DNA from: UBA2402 sp037139735 | GTDB lineage: Bacteria > Planctomycetota > Phycisphaerae > Phycisphaerales > UBA1924 | NCBI GenBank assembly: GCA_037139735.1 | Contig: JBAXFU010000004.1 | Coordinates: 1-64,000, forward strand | Reading direction: 5' to 3' | Length of the DNA: 64,000 bases | Shown: positions 22,901 through 32,878 of the stretch, piece by piece | Layout of the letters: every line of letters starts with the position of its first letter | How positions within the stretch are numbered: the stretch's first letter is position 1 | The notes under the pieces: generated by a model | Database searches by the model: none | Told to the model about the DNA's origin: nothing | Seen by the model: only the letters and a program-made list of their open reading frames with translations | Program-made: the position numbers and the translations under genes

Positions 22901-24598
22901 TCAGGCCTCGTACCGCGGCTCCCACTGGCCGAGTTCGATGCGTTGGATCAGATCGTGTTCGGCGATGGCGGGGGCGACGCCGTCGACCTGCGCCCGCAGC
23001 GACACCGCGAGCGCGATGTGACGCGCGACCTCGCGGAGTTCTCGCAGCGGCGGCAGCAGCGGGGCGTTGCGGTCGACGAGCGCGGGCGACTTCTCGCCCA
23101 GCGCGCGGGCGGCGGCCAGCAGCATGCCGTCGGTGACGCGGGTGGCCTTGCACGCCGCCAAGGCGAGTCCGATGGCCGGGAAGATGTAGACGTTGTTGCA
23201 CTGCGCGATGGTGATCGCCCGCCCGCCGTCGGCGACGGGGGCGAAGGGCGAGCCGGTGGCCACGAGCGCACGGCCCTGCGTCCAGCGGAGCAGGTCCGCG
23301 GGCACGGCTTCGGCCTTGGAGGTGGGGTTGGAGAGGGGGAAGATGATCGGCCGGGGCGTCTTGCGGGCCATCTCCCGCACGAGCGGCTCGGTGAAGGCCC
23401 CGCCGACGGTCGAGAGGCCGATCAGGATGGTGGCGGGGACGGAGGCGATGACCTCCTCGAGGCCCGCGACGCCTGCCGCAGAGCGGGGGAAGGAGGCGAC
23501 CCGGGCGGGGTCTTGCGCGAAGCGACGCTGCTCGGCGTTGAGGTCGGTGCGGGCGGCGTGCAGCACGCCGCCGCGGTTGACGATGTAGAACCTCGCGCGG
23601 GCCTCCGGCTCGGAGAGACCGTCGTCGACCATGGCGCGGCAGAGGTAGTCGGCGACGCCGATGCCCGCGGAGCCCGCGCCGAACATCACGACGGTCTGGT
23701 CGCGGAGGGCCTTGCCGCTGACGCTCACGGCGCCGAGGATGGCGCCCAGCGCGACGGCGGCGGTGCCCTGGATGTCGTCGTTGAAGCTCAGCAGGTCGTC
23801 GCGATGGCGGTCGAGCAGCGTGTGGGCGACCGAGTTGGGGAAGTCCTCCCACTGCAGGCAGGCGTGGGGGAGCTCGGCCTTGAAGGCCGCGATGAACTGA
23901 TCGATGAAGTCGAAGTACGCCTGCCCGGAGAGTCGCTCGTGGCGCCAGCCCAGGTAGAGCGGGTCGCGGAGCCGTTCGGCGTTGTTGGTGCCCACGTCGA
24001 GGACGACGGGAAGCGTGCGGTTGGGATGGATGCCGCCGATGAGGGTGTAGAGCGAGAGCTTGCCGATGGGGATGCCCAGGCCGCCGACGCCCTGGTCGCC
24101 GATGCCCAGGATGCGTCCGCCGTCGGTGACGACGACGACGTCGATGTCGCGGCCGTGGCGGTTGGCGAGGATCTCGTGGATGCGGTCGCGGAGCGGGTAA
24201 GAGACGAAGAGCCCGCGAGGCCGCCGGTAGATGTGCGAGAACTGCTCGCACGCCTGCGCGACGGTGGGCGTATAGACGATGGGCATCATCTCCTCGACGT
24301 GGTCGAGCAGCAACCGGTAGAAGAGCACCTCGTTGGTGTCCTGAAGGGCGCGGAGGAAGATGTGCTTGTCGAGGTCCGAGGCGCGGGTCCGGAACGCGCC
24401 GTACGCGCGAACGGCTTGTTGCTCGAGCGTCTCGATCTGCGGCGGGAGCAGGCCCGTCAGCCCGTACCTCGCCCGCTCGTCCTCGGTGAAGGCCGTGCCC
24501 TTGGTGTACAGCGGGTGGTCGAGCAGCGCCTGCCCCCGACGGTGATGCAGGGTGTGGTGCTTCGATTCGATCAGTTGCTGCTGCGCCGTCGTGAGCAT
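22901..24598 (-). CDS. maeA: NAD-type malic enzyme
   Basis: Oxidative decarboxylation of malate to pyruvate. The 565-residue length and the signatures mark the large malic enzyme class: IVYTPTVAQACEQFSHIYRR, DVVVVTDGGRILGIGDQGVGG, QWEDFPN, LSFNDDIQGTAAVAL and the Rossmann loop VMFGAGSAGIGVA. The substrate-side Tyr (VYTPTV) and the metal ligands in the EDF and NDD motifs are present. ATG 24598 has GGAGG 7 bases upstream. Coenzyme preference (NAD rather than NADP) is inferred from the family. It is divergent from rhlE. Confidence 0.92.
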   Translation of the reverse strand: MLTTAQQQLIESKHHTLHHRRGQALLDHPLYTKGTAFTEDERARYGLTGLLPPQIETLEQQAVRAYGAFRTRASDLDKHIFLRALQDTNEVLFYRLLLDHVEEMMPIVYTPTVAQACEQFSHIYRRPRGLFVSYPLRDRIHEILANRHGRDIDVVVVTDGGRILGIGDQGVGGLGIPIGKLSLYTLIGGIHPNRTLPVVLDVGTNNAERLRDPLYLGWRHERLSGQAYFDFIDQFIAAFKAELPHACLQWEDFPNSVAHTLLDRHRDDLLSFNDDIQGTAAVALGAILGAVSVSGKALRDQTVVMFGAGSAGIGVADYLCRAMVDDGLSEPEARARFYIVNRGGVLHAARTDLNAEQRRFAQDPARVASFPRSAAGVAGLEEVIASVPATILIGLSTVGGAFTEPLVREMARKTPRPIIFPLSNPTSKAEAVPADLLRWTQGRALVATGSPFAPVADGGRAITIAQCNNVYIFPAIGLALAACKATRVTDGMLLAAARALGEKSPALVDRNAPLLPPLRELREVARHIALAVSLRAQVDGVAPAIAEHDLIQRIELGQWEPRYEA

Positions 24599-24951
24599 GG
24601 CGTGTCCTCCGGGCCGACACGGTCCTCGTTCGCGGCGTTCGCCTCGATTCGGGTGCGGCACCTCATGCTATGGGGACTTTCGGGCATCCCCGGCGGCGGC
24701 GCGGTCGGGTGCCTATCATTCATGTACATCCGGACGCCCGCACGCGTTCCGGAAGGCGTCTTGCCCACGCGAGCCCTCGCGGACGTGGATGGGACGCACC
24801 AAGGCGACGCGTGTCGCCCCTTGCGTCCTGACGCTGCTCGATCCCTCCATCACGAGGACTGTCGACGCTCTTCGGCCAGGGTTGGTCCCCTCCGTTCGTG
24901 CCATGGCCACGGTCGCGTCCGTTTCGGACGCCACGGCCAGGAAAGTTTCTC
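24599..24951. other. Divergent intergenic region maeA/rhlE
   Basis: No gene is supported in these 353 bases. They should hold the promoters of both flanking genes and a leader for rhlE, which in many bacteria is cold-responsive. No convincing promoter hexamers or hairpins were identified. Confidence 0.4.
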
Positions 24952-26424
<1,473 letters not shown>

Positions 26425-26465
26425 TCGCAACGGCACGTCGCGCGGGCCCGGTACCATCGGAGACG

Positions 26466-27506
26466 ATGCGCACCCCCGACCCCACGACGTTCCTCGAGCA
26501 CTTCACGTCCATCGTGCTCGGGCATGCCGAGAAGGAATATCCCAACAAGCTCGATCACGTGATGAACGACGCCGGCGAGGTGCGTTCGCCGCGCGAGCTT
26601 CATCCCATCTTCTACGGCTCGTACGACTGGCACTCCAGCGTGCACGGGCATTGGCTGCTCGTTCGCGCGTTGCGGCTCATGCCCTCGCTCTTCACCCAGG
26701 CGCCCGCCGTCGCCTCGCTCCTTGACCGCAACTTCACCGCCGACAAGGTCGCGGGAGAGGTGGCGTACCTGCGGCAGAAGAGCCGCGGCACGTTCGAACG
26801 CACCTACGGCTGGGCGTGGCTGCTCAAGCTCGGCGCCGAACTTCACCTGGCATGTCGAGAGAAGTCCGCCTCCGATCCGCTCGGCGCGGCCATGGTGCGT
26901 TGGCGCGACGCGCTCCAACCCCTGGTCGACGCCTTCGCGGTGCTCTACGTCAACTTCCTTCCCAAGGCCACCTACCCCGTGCGGGTCGGTACGCACAACA
27001 ACGCCGCCTTCGGGCTCTCGCTCGCCGTCGACTACGCGACGATCGCCGGGCATGCGTCGTTGCGGGCCATGATCGTCGACAAGGCCAAGGCGTGGTACGG
27101 CCGCGATGTCAACTGCCCGGCGTGGGAGCCAGACGGCACCGACTTCATCTCCCCTGCGCTGATGGAATCCGAGTGCATGCGGCGGGTGCTCGAGCCCACG
27201 GAGTTTCTCGCGTGGTTCGACGCGTTTCTTCCCGACTTGGCCGCGGGCAAGCCCGCGACCCTCTTCACGCCCGCCACGGTGAGCGATCGGGCCGATGCGC
27301 AGATCACGCATCTCGACGGGCTGAACCTCTGCCGAGCGTGGTGCTGGCGCTCCATCGGCAAGGCGCTCCCCGAGGCCGACCCCCGGAGGGCGTTGGCCTC
27401 CAAGGCCTTCACCGATCACCTCGATGCGGCCTTGGCCCATGTCACCGGCGACTACGTGGGCGAGCACTGGCTCGCCACGTTCGCGCTGCTGGCGGTGAGC
27501 GAGTGA
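26466..27506 (+). CDS. DUF2891 family protein
   Basis: A 346-residue cytosolic protein matching DUF2891: LDHVMNDAGEVRSPRELHP then FYGSYDWHSSVHGHW near residue 40-60, RTYGWAWLLKL near 115, RVGTHNNAAFGLSLAVDYA near 175 and ITHLDGLNLCRAWCWRSI near 280. The conserved His, Trp and Asp residues and the helical alpha/alpha-barrel look suggest a glycan-acting or related enzyme, but no activity is established. It starts 41 bp after rhlE and may share its transcript. Confidence 0.85.
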   Translation: MRTPDPTTFLEHFTSIVLGHAEKEYPNKLDHVMNDAGEVRSPRELHPIFYGSYDWHSSVHGHWLLVRALRLMPSLFTQAPAVASLLDRNFTADKVAGEVAYLRQKSRGTFERTYGWAWLLKLGAELHLACREKSASDPLGAAMVRWRDALQPLVDAFAVLYVNFLPKATYPVRVGTHNNAAFGLSLAVDYATIAGHASLRAMIVDKAKAWYGRDVNCPAWEPDGTDFISPALMESECMRRVLEPTEFLAWFDAFLPDLAAGKPATLFTPATVSDRADAQITHLDGLNLCRAWCWRSIGKALPEADPRRALASKAFTDHLDAALAHVTGDYVGEHWLATFALLAVSE

Positions 27507-27522
27507 TCGTGCGGAAAACGAC

Positions 27523-27551
27523 AAGGACCGGCCCGCGAGGGGCCGGTCCTT
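27523..27551. terminator. Bidirectional-type terminator hairpin
   Basis: A perfect 12-bp stem (AAGGACCGGCCC) with a 5-base loop between convergent genes. On the minus strand it is followed by GTCGTTTTCC, giving a modest U-tract for the OmpA-family gene; on the plus strand it lies 16 bp after DUF2891. Confidence 0.75.
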
Positions 27552-27630
27552 GGTTCGAGGTTCGTGTGGAGCCGTGACGCGAGGGGCCTTCTGCGAGAGG
27601 CCTTCCACGAGAGGCGTCACGCCTCGACCC

Positions 27631-28509
27631 TCACTTGGTCAGGTCCATCGGCTTCTTCGGGGGCTCGCGGCGGTCGGGGGCGACCGGCGCGGGTTCGGCT
27701 GCGGGGGCCGGGGTGTTCTGGGCGGTGCCGGTGCCGCGGGCCTTGGCGAGGAAGATCTCGACGCGACGGTTGGCGGGCGTGTTGCCGTTGGCGGCGTTGG
27801 GCACCAGGGGGCGATACTCGCCCCAGCCCGCGGCGAGCATGCGGCCGAAGGTGACGCCGTTGTCGCCCAGCACGTTGATCACCGCGATGGCGCGGTGGGC
27901 CGAGAGGTGACGGTTGGTCGGGTGGTTGCGGGCCGTATTCGCGCTGACGCGCTGGCTGTCGGTGTGGCCCTCGATGACCACTTCGTACTGGGTCGCCGAC
28001 GAGCTCTTGAGCACCTCGGCCAGGGCGGCGATCGCCCGCTTGGCCTCGTCCTTCACGACGATCGAGCCCGAGTCGAAGGTCAGGTCGCTCGCGAAGCGGA
28101 GCATGCCGCGCTCCGAGTCGTACTTGACCAGGTTCGGATAGGTGCGGGCGAACTCCTTGAGCATCGCGTCGGTGTCGGAGTCGAGCTTGCCGAAGTCCAG
28201 GCCGGCCATGCGGGACTCGAGGTCCTTCATGCTGGCGTTGGCCCCGTCGAGCAGGCGACGCAGGTCGGCGTTCTCCTTCTGGAGCGCGGCGAGCGCGCCC
28301 TCGCCGGCGCCGAGGTTCTTCTTCAGGGCCTCCAGTGCCGTGCGGGCCTCGTCACGCTCGCGCTCGAGCTCCGCGTTGCGGGCCTTGAGGCTGCGGTTGG
28401 TGGTGTACAGGTTGTCGTACTCGCCCTGGCCCACGCAGCCCGTCAGGGTGCCGGCCGCCAGCGTCAGCGCCAGCATCTTCATCGCGGTGGTTCGCATCGT
28501 GGTCTTCAT
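27631..28509 (-). CDS. OmpA-family lipoprotein
   Basis: A 292-residue outer membrane lipoprotein. Signal peptide from ATG 28509 ends in the lipobox LTGC. A coiled coil follows (residues about 30-105, SLKARNAELERERDEARTA onward), then the OmpA-like peptidoglycan-binding domain at about 140-265: LTFDSGSIVVKDEAKRAI, VVIEGHTDSQRVS, HRAIAVINVLGDNGV and NGNTPANRRVEIFL, with the peptidoglycan-contacting Asp and Arg positions in place. The tail is Pro/Ala-rich. AAGGAG lies 9 bases before the start. It likely tethers the outer membrane to the cell wall, like Pal. Confidence 0.88.
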   Translation of the reverse strand: MKTTMRTTAMKMLALTLAAGTLTGCVGQGEYDNLYTTNRSLKARNAELERERDEARTALEALKKNLGAGEGALAALQKENADLRRLLDGANASMKDLESRMAGLDFGKLDSDTDAMLKEFARTYPNLVKYDSERGMLRFASDLTFDSGSIVVKDEAKRAIAALAEVLKSSSATQYEVVIEGHTDSQRVSANTARNHPTNRHLSAHRAIAVINVLGDNGVTFGRMLAAGWGEYRPLVPNAANGNTPANRRVEIFLAKARGTGTAQNTPAPAAEPAPVAPDRREPPKKPMDLTK

Positions 28510-28654
28510 CGACGATTCACTCCTTCGGCTCGTGTGCCTCCGCTCGCGTGCCCCGTGCCCTGCCCCGGGCGCTACCGTGCGCCCAGTGCGGCCTTGTCCG
28601 CGATCGGGTCGACGATCGTAGACCCATTGGGGTCGGGAATTTCGCGTTTGCGGC

Positions 28655-30163
28655 ATGGTTCGTGCAGATTCCCGGCACCCGCCCTCTACCATCCTGCCCC
28701 CTTCGTCGATCGGCCGATCGGCCCCGCCGGATCCCGATCTTCACCCGACCGACCATCGCGACGCCGCCCACGTGCCCGACACCCCCTCTCCACCCGAATA
28801 TCTCCGCATCGACGCCCTCGCGATCGAGGACGCCTTGGCCGTCTCCGCCTCCCCCGGCTCGCTGCTGCTCGAGCTTCGCGATGTCGATGTGCTCGAGGTC
28901 GGCAACCGCCACCCCATCCACGCCCACACCAAGGTCCTGGCGGCCGGGCCTCGGGAACTGGTCGAACGCCATCCGGCCTCGGCCAAGGCTCGCGTCGTCA
29001 ACCGGCCCGACGACGTGCTCATCCCGGGCATGGTCAACGCTCACTGCCACCTCGACCTGACCCACGTGGGGCCTCAACCCTTCGACCCTGAACGGGGCTT
29101 TGACGGCTTCATCGAGCTCGTCAGGACCCGCCGCCGCACCGTCGATGAGCAGATCGCCGAGTCCGTGCGGCTGGGCATCGATTCATGCCTCGCCTCGGGG
29201 GTGGTCGCGGTGGGAGACGTGGCCGGATCCGCCGGCGGCTGGCCGCGGCTCGCGCCGTACGAGGAACTCCTTCGCTCGCCCCTGTGGGGCACCAGTTTCG
29301 TGGAGTTCTTCGCCATTGGTCGACGCGAACAGGAAGGACTCGAGCGTCTCGAGGAGACCGTCGAGGAGGGCGTGCGTCGGATTCGCCGCCGGCGATTCAG
29401 CCTGGGCATTTCGCCTCACGCCCCGACGACCGTCTCGCACGCGGCGTTCATGCGGGCGGCCGAGATCGCCAACCGGCACCACCTGCCGCTGATGACTCAC
29501 CTGGCGGAGACCGCGTCGGAGCGGGACTTCATCGCCGCCGGTGGGGGGCCCTCCCGACAACTCCTCGAACGCATCGGCATCTGGGACGACCAGGTGCTCC
29601 GCTCGATCGGCAAGGGACAGAGCCCCGTGGAGCACCTCCGCGACGTGCTTGGCTACGGCGATTTCATCGCCGTCCATTGCAACGGCCTCTCCGATCGCGA
29701 CATCGGGATCCTCCTCGACACCCGCACCCCCGTGGTCTTCTGCCCCCGGGCCAGCGCGTACTTCCGGACCGACGAGGAGTTCGGCGAGCATCGCTACCGG
29801 GAACTGCTCTTCTGCGGCGTGCGGCTGGGCCTGGGCACCGACTCGATCATCAATCTGTGGCACGAGGGCCTCGAGGGCCAGACCGACCCCGGTCGCCTCC
29901 CGGGACTCTCGATCCTCGATGAAATGCGGCTCCTCTACCGGCGGGACGCCCTCCGGGCGATGACGCTGCTGGGCATGGTGACGCTCGACGCGGCCATGGT
30001 GCTCGGACTCGACCCGATCCACTTCACCTTCAAGCGCAACGCGGAGATCGCCGGCGTGGTGGCCGTCAACGCGCAGCGGCCCGGCTCGACGCGTCTTGAG
30101 CTCGCCGTCGATCGTATTTTGTTAGCTGGGAGCAGGCCGGAACTGCTGCTGATCGGCAAGTGA
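28655..30163 (+). CDS. Metal-dependent amidohydrolase
   Basis: A cytosolic deaminase/amidohydrolase related to the TRZ/ATZ and aminofutalosine-deaminase group. HxH is in GMVNAHCHLDLTH, the third ligand in LMTHLAETASE, the fourth His in IAVHCNGL and the Asp in LGLGTDSIIN, so the metal site is complete. The cysteine and acidic neighbours fit cytosine/guanine-type deaminases. A role in the futalosine menaquinone route is possible but not shown. ATG 28655 gives 502 residues; GTG 28772 would remove a 39-residue Pro-rich, unlikely extension and may be the real start. Confidence 0.8.
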   Translation: MVRADSRHPPSTILPPSSIGRSAPPDPDLHPTDHRDAAHVPDTPSPPEYLRIDALAIEDALAVSASPGSLLLELRDVDVLEVGNRHPIHAHTKVLAAGPRELVERHPASAKARVVNRPDDVLIPGMVNAHCHLDLTHVGPQPFDPERGFDGFIELVRTRRRTVDEQIAESVRLGIDSCLASGVVAVGDVAGSAGGWPRLAPYEELLRSPLWGTSFVEFFAIGRREQEGLERLEETVEEGVRRIRRRRFSLGISPHAPTTVSHAAFMRAAEIANRHHLPLMTHLAETASERDFIAAGGGPSRQLLERIGIWDDQVLRSIGKGQSPVEHLRDVLGYGDFIAVHCNGLSDRDIGILLDTRTPVVFCPRASAYFRTDEEFGEHRYRELLFCGVRLGLGTDSIINLWHEGLEGQTDPGRLPGLSILDEMRLLYRRDALRAMTLLGMVTLDAAMVLGLDPIHFTFKRNAEIAGVVAVNAQRPGSTRLELAVDRILLAGSRPELLLIGK

Positions 30164-30265
30164 ATCCGCGCGGAGGGGCGAAACGCACCCAGACGTCGAA
30201 CATCGCTCCTGCCGCTGCGTAGCGTTCGGGCGAAGGAGGGGTTCGGGCAGGGAAGGCATGGACGC

Positions 30266-32878
30266 ATGAGCGCAAAGTGGCAGCGAGTCCGGGCGGCAGA
30301 CGACGAACTCTTCCGAGGTCCGTGGCTGTGGCCGATCAAGGCGACCCTTCGCGCCTTGAGTTCGATCACGCTCGCCGTCATCCTGCTCTCGCTGGTGGCC
30401 TTGTACGGCACGCTGGCGAGCGTTCCCATCGGGCTCCTGGCGCTGGCGCCGACGTACCTCGTGATCGGGCTGACGCTCCTTGCCCTCGTCGTGCCGGTCG
30501 CCGGCCTCCCGATGTTCGCGATTCACCGCCGCACGGCGGGGCGTTGGCGGACCAGCCCGCTCCTCTTCGCGAGCATGTTCATCCTGACGCTGGCGCTGGG
30601 CGTGCTGGCGACCTTCGCGTGGCACCGCTGGGTGTGGCCGTCGCTCATCTACGACCCGGTGCGGGACACGGGCCTGCGACTCTTCAAGGCGTTCGTCGCT
30701 CGCTACGACGCGGTCACGATCAGGCGCCTGCCGGGCTTCGAGATGTCGGAGCTCGAGTTCTACGCATGGTGGCCCTTGCGGCTGGTCCTGCTGGCCTTCG
30801 TGGCCAACATGGTGGTGTCGACGGTGCGTCGCATCGAGTTCACCTTCAAGAACGTCGGCGTCCTCACGGTGCACACGGGCATCGTGGTGATCGCCCTGGG
30901 CAGCGTGTATTACAGCGGGCTCAAGCGAGAGGGGGACACGCTCCTCTTCGCCGGCCAACTCGATCCGTCGTCGGGCACGCCGCTGGTGGGGCCGCCCCAG
31001 AACGTCTTCTTCGACAACACCCGCACGGCGGTGTACATCGAGGCGGGCAAGGGATGGGAGCAGCGTCCGCTGGCCGGCGTGCCTCGGTACAACGATTACG
31101 ACCTGTCGGCCATCCGAGGCGTGTCGGCGTGGGAGACGGCTCGTCGCAAGGCGCCGTGGCTCGAGGCGCCGCAGCGGCCGCTGGACCTTCCGGTGGCCGA
31201 CGGCGCGCCCGACATGTACCCGGAGATCCATGCGAGGATCGTGGGGTACTGCGCCTTCGCCACCGTGCACAAGGACTGGATCAAGGCCGAGCCCGCCCCG
31301 GGCCGGGCGGCCAACCCGCTGCGGATCGTCTACATGCACAGTTCGCTCCCCGATGATCAGGGACGCGTCTCGGATGATCCCGTGCTCGCATTCACCCTCT
31401 TGCCCGGTTCGCCCACCGATCGGGTCAGCGAGCAGGAGGGGGTCTTCGCCATCGAGTACACGGCGGGCGCCGACGCGGGCATGCCCGACGAGCGATGGCG
31501 AGACCTCTGCGAGCCCCTCCCGGACGGCACGCAGCACGCGCTGGTGGTCGAGGTGCCCGGCGTCGGGGGCCGGCCCTCGCGACGCAGCGTGCACCCCGTC
31601 ACCGTGGGCTCGGTCATCGACGTGGCGCCCACCGGCTACCGCCTGAGCGTCAAGCAACTCTCGCCCACGCCACCCTTCCCGATCATCACCCCGGGTTACA
31701 AGGACGCCGTCAGCAGCGTCGCCGTCGTCACCGTCGAGACGCCCGGGATCGGCGAGGCCAAGGGCGAGGTCTTCGATCGGTATGTCTACCACCGCTTTCC
31801 CGCCATCAATCAGGACATGGTCGAAGGCGTGGCCGCGGACGGCCGCCCCAAGCGCCGCAACGCCGATCCTGCCATCCGCATCGCCCTCATCGATGCCAGT
31901 CGCCTTGGCGTCTACCTCGATGACGCCGCCGCGGGCACGCGGGCGGTCGTGCGGCAAAAGGGCGGCGAGGTGCGGGTGCTCGAGCGCCTCGACGCGGGCG
32001 ATCGTCTCAACCAGATCGTCGACAAGATCAGTCTGAGCGTCGGCGACCGCTGGGCCCACTGCCGCGAGATCGACCGCCCGAGTCCCGCGCCCGCCGAGGA
32101 GGTCCGCAAGGACCGTCAGGCCATGGGCACGCACGAGAAGGCGATGCTCGCCGTCGAGGTGCGGCTTGGCGACGCCCCCGACGCGCCGCGCGAGCGAGTC
32201 TGGTTGCCCTTCTCCAAGTACTTCGGCGTCGGAGCCGAGACCGAACGCGCCGTCGAGGTCGGCGGGCGGCGGGTGAACCTCGCCTTCGGCCGCCTTCAGC
32301 ATCGCCTGCCCGGTTTCGCCATCCAACTCGCCGACTTCAAGATGATCTCGTACGACCATCGAGGCGCGCCCCGCGACTACCAGTCCACGCTCCGCGTCAC
32401 CTCGATGGACGGCGCCTTCGATTCCTTCGAACACGTCACGCAACTCAACGCCCCCCTCACCGCGCCGTACTTCTGGAACGACAAGGCCGGCCTGCTCTCG
32501 AACGTCGCCGGACGCCTCGTCGCTGGCGTCGATCCCAATCAGTTCAAGTTCAGTCAAGCCGGGTGGGATGCGCAGGGCTGGGCCCGAAGCCAGACGCAGG
32601 CCGACGCCGGGCTCATCAAGAAGCCCTTCGCCAGCTTCACCATCCTGGGCGTCGGCAACAGCCCCGGCATCCACGTCATCGCCTTCGGCGGCGTCCTGAT
32701 GGCCCTGGGCATCCCGTGGGCCTTCTACCTCAAGCCCTGGCTCGTCCAACGCGAAAAACGTCGCATCCAGGAGCAACTCAAGGCCGGCACCTTCGTTCCG
32801 CCTCGACGCGAGGCCGCCCCCGCGACGCCTTTACCGACAACACCCTCCGAGCCCGTCTCCACGGGAGCCCCTTCATGA
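30266..32878 (+). CDS. resB: ResB-like cytochrome c biogenesis protein
   Basis: Half of the system II (Ccs) machinery that exports haem and attaches it to apocytochromes. The 870-residue protein has N-terminal membrane helices (ITLAVILLSLVALYGTLASV, GLTLLALVVPVAGLPMFA, FILTLALGVLATFAW), a further pair at about 170-215 (NVGVLTVHTGIVVIALGSVY), a very long periplasmic domain of about 600 residues, and one last helix near 800 (IHVIAFGGVLMALGIPWAFY). The GVLTVHTGI His is a candidate haem contact. Its TGA overlaps the ATG of ccsA. Confidence 0.85.
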   Translation: MSAKWQRVRAADDELFRGPWLWPIKATLRALSSITLAVILLSLVALYGTLASVPIGLLALAPTYLVIGLTLLALVVPVAGLPMFAIHRRTAGRWRTSPLLFASMFILTLALGVLATFAWHRWVWPSLIYDPVRDTGLRLFKAFVARYDAVTIRRLPGFEMSELEFYAWWPLRLVLLAFVANMVVSTVRRIEFTFKNVGVLTVHTGIVVIALGSVYYSGLKREGDTLLFAGQLDPSSGTPLVGPPQNVFFDNTRTAVYIEAGKGWEQRPLAGVPRYNDYDLSAIRGVSAWETARRKAPWLEAPQRPLDLPVADGAPDMYPEIHARIVGYCAFATVHKDWIKAEPAPGRAANPLRIVYMHSSLPDDQGRVSDDPVLAFTLLPGSPTDRVSEQEGVFAIEYTAGADAGMPDERWRDLCEPLPDGTQHALVVEVPGVGGRPSRRSVHPVTVGSVIDVAPTGYRLSVKQLSPTPPFPIITPGYKDAVSSVAVVTVETPGIGEAKGEVFDRYVYHRFPAINQDMVEGVAADGRPKRRNADPAIRIALIDASRLGVYLDDAAAGTRAVVRQKGGEVRVLERLDAGDRLNQIVDKISLSVGDRWAHCREIDRPSPAPAEEVRKDRQAMGTHEKAMLAVEVRLGDAPDAPRERVWLPFSKYFGVGAETERAVEVGGRRVNLAFGRLQHRLPGFAIQLADFKMISYDHRGAPRDYQSTLRVTSMDGAFDSFEHVTQLNAPLTAPYFWNDKAGLLSNVAGRLVAGVDPNQFKFSQAGWDAQGWARSQTQADAGLIKKPFASFTILGVGNSPGIHVIAFGGVLMALGIPWAFYLKPWLVQREKRRIQEQLKAGTFVPPRREAAPATPLPTTPSEPVSTGAPS

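Noticed and set aside
28655..28771. N-terminal extension of the amidohydrolase as a real domain
   Set aside because: It is a Pro/His-rich stretch of 39 residues with no secondary structure; it is more likely an artefact of an upstream ATG, though I kept the longer coordinates.
30122..32776. Long minus-strand ORF opposite resB
   Set aside because: It mirrors the real gene in GC-rich DNA, is Arg/Asp/Gly/His-rich and has no domain motif; resB on the plus strand has membrane helices and a coupled partner.
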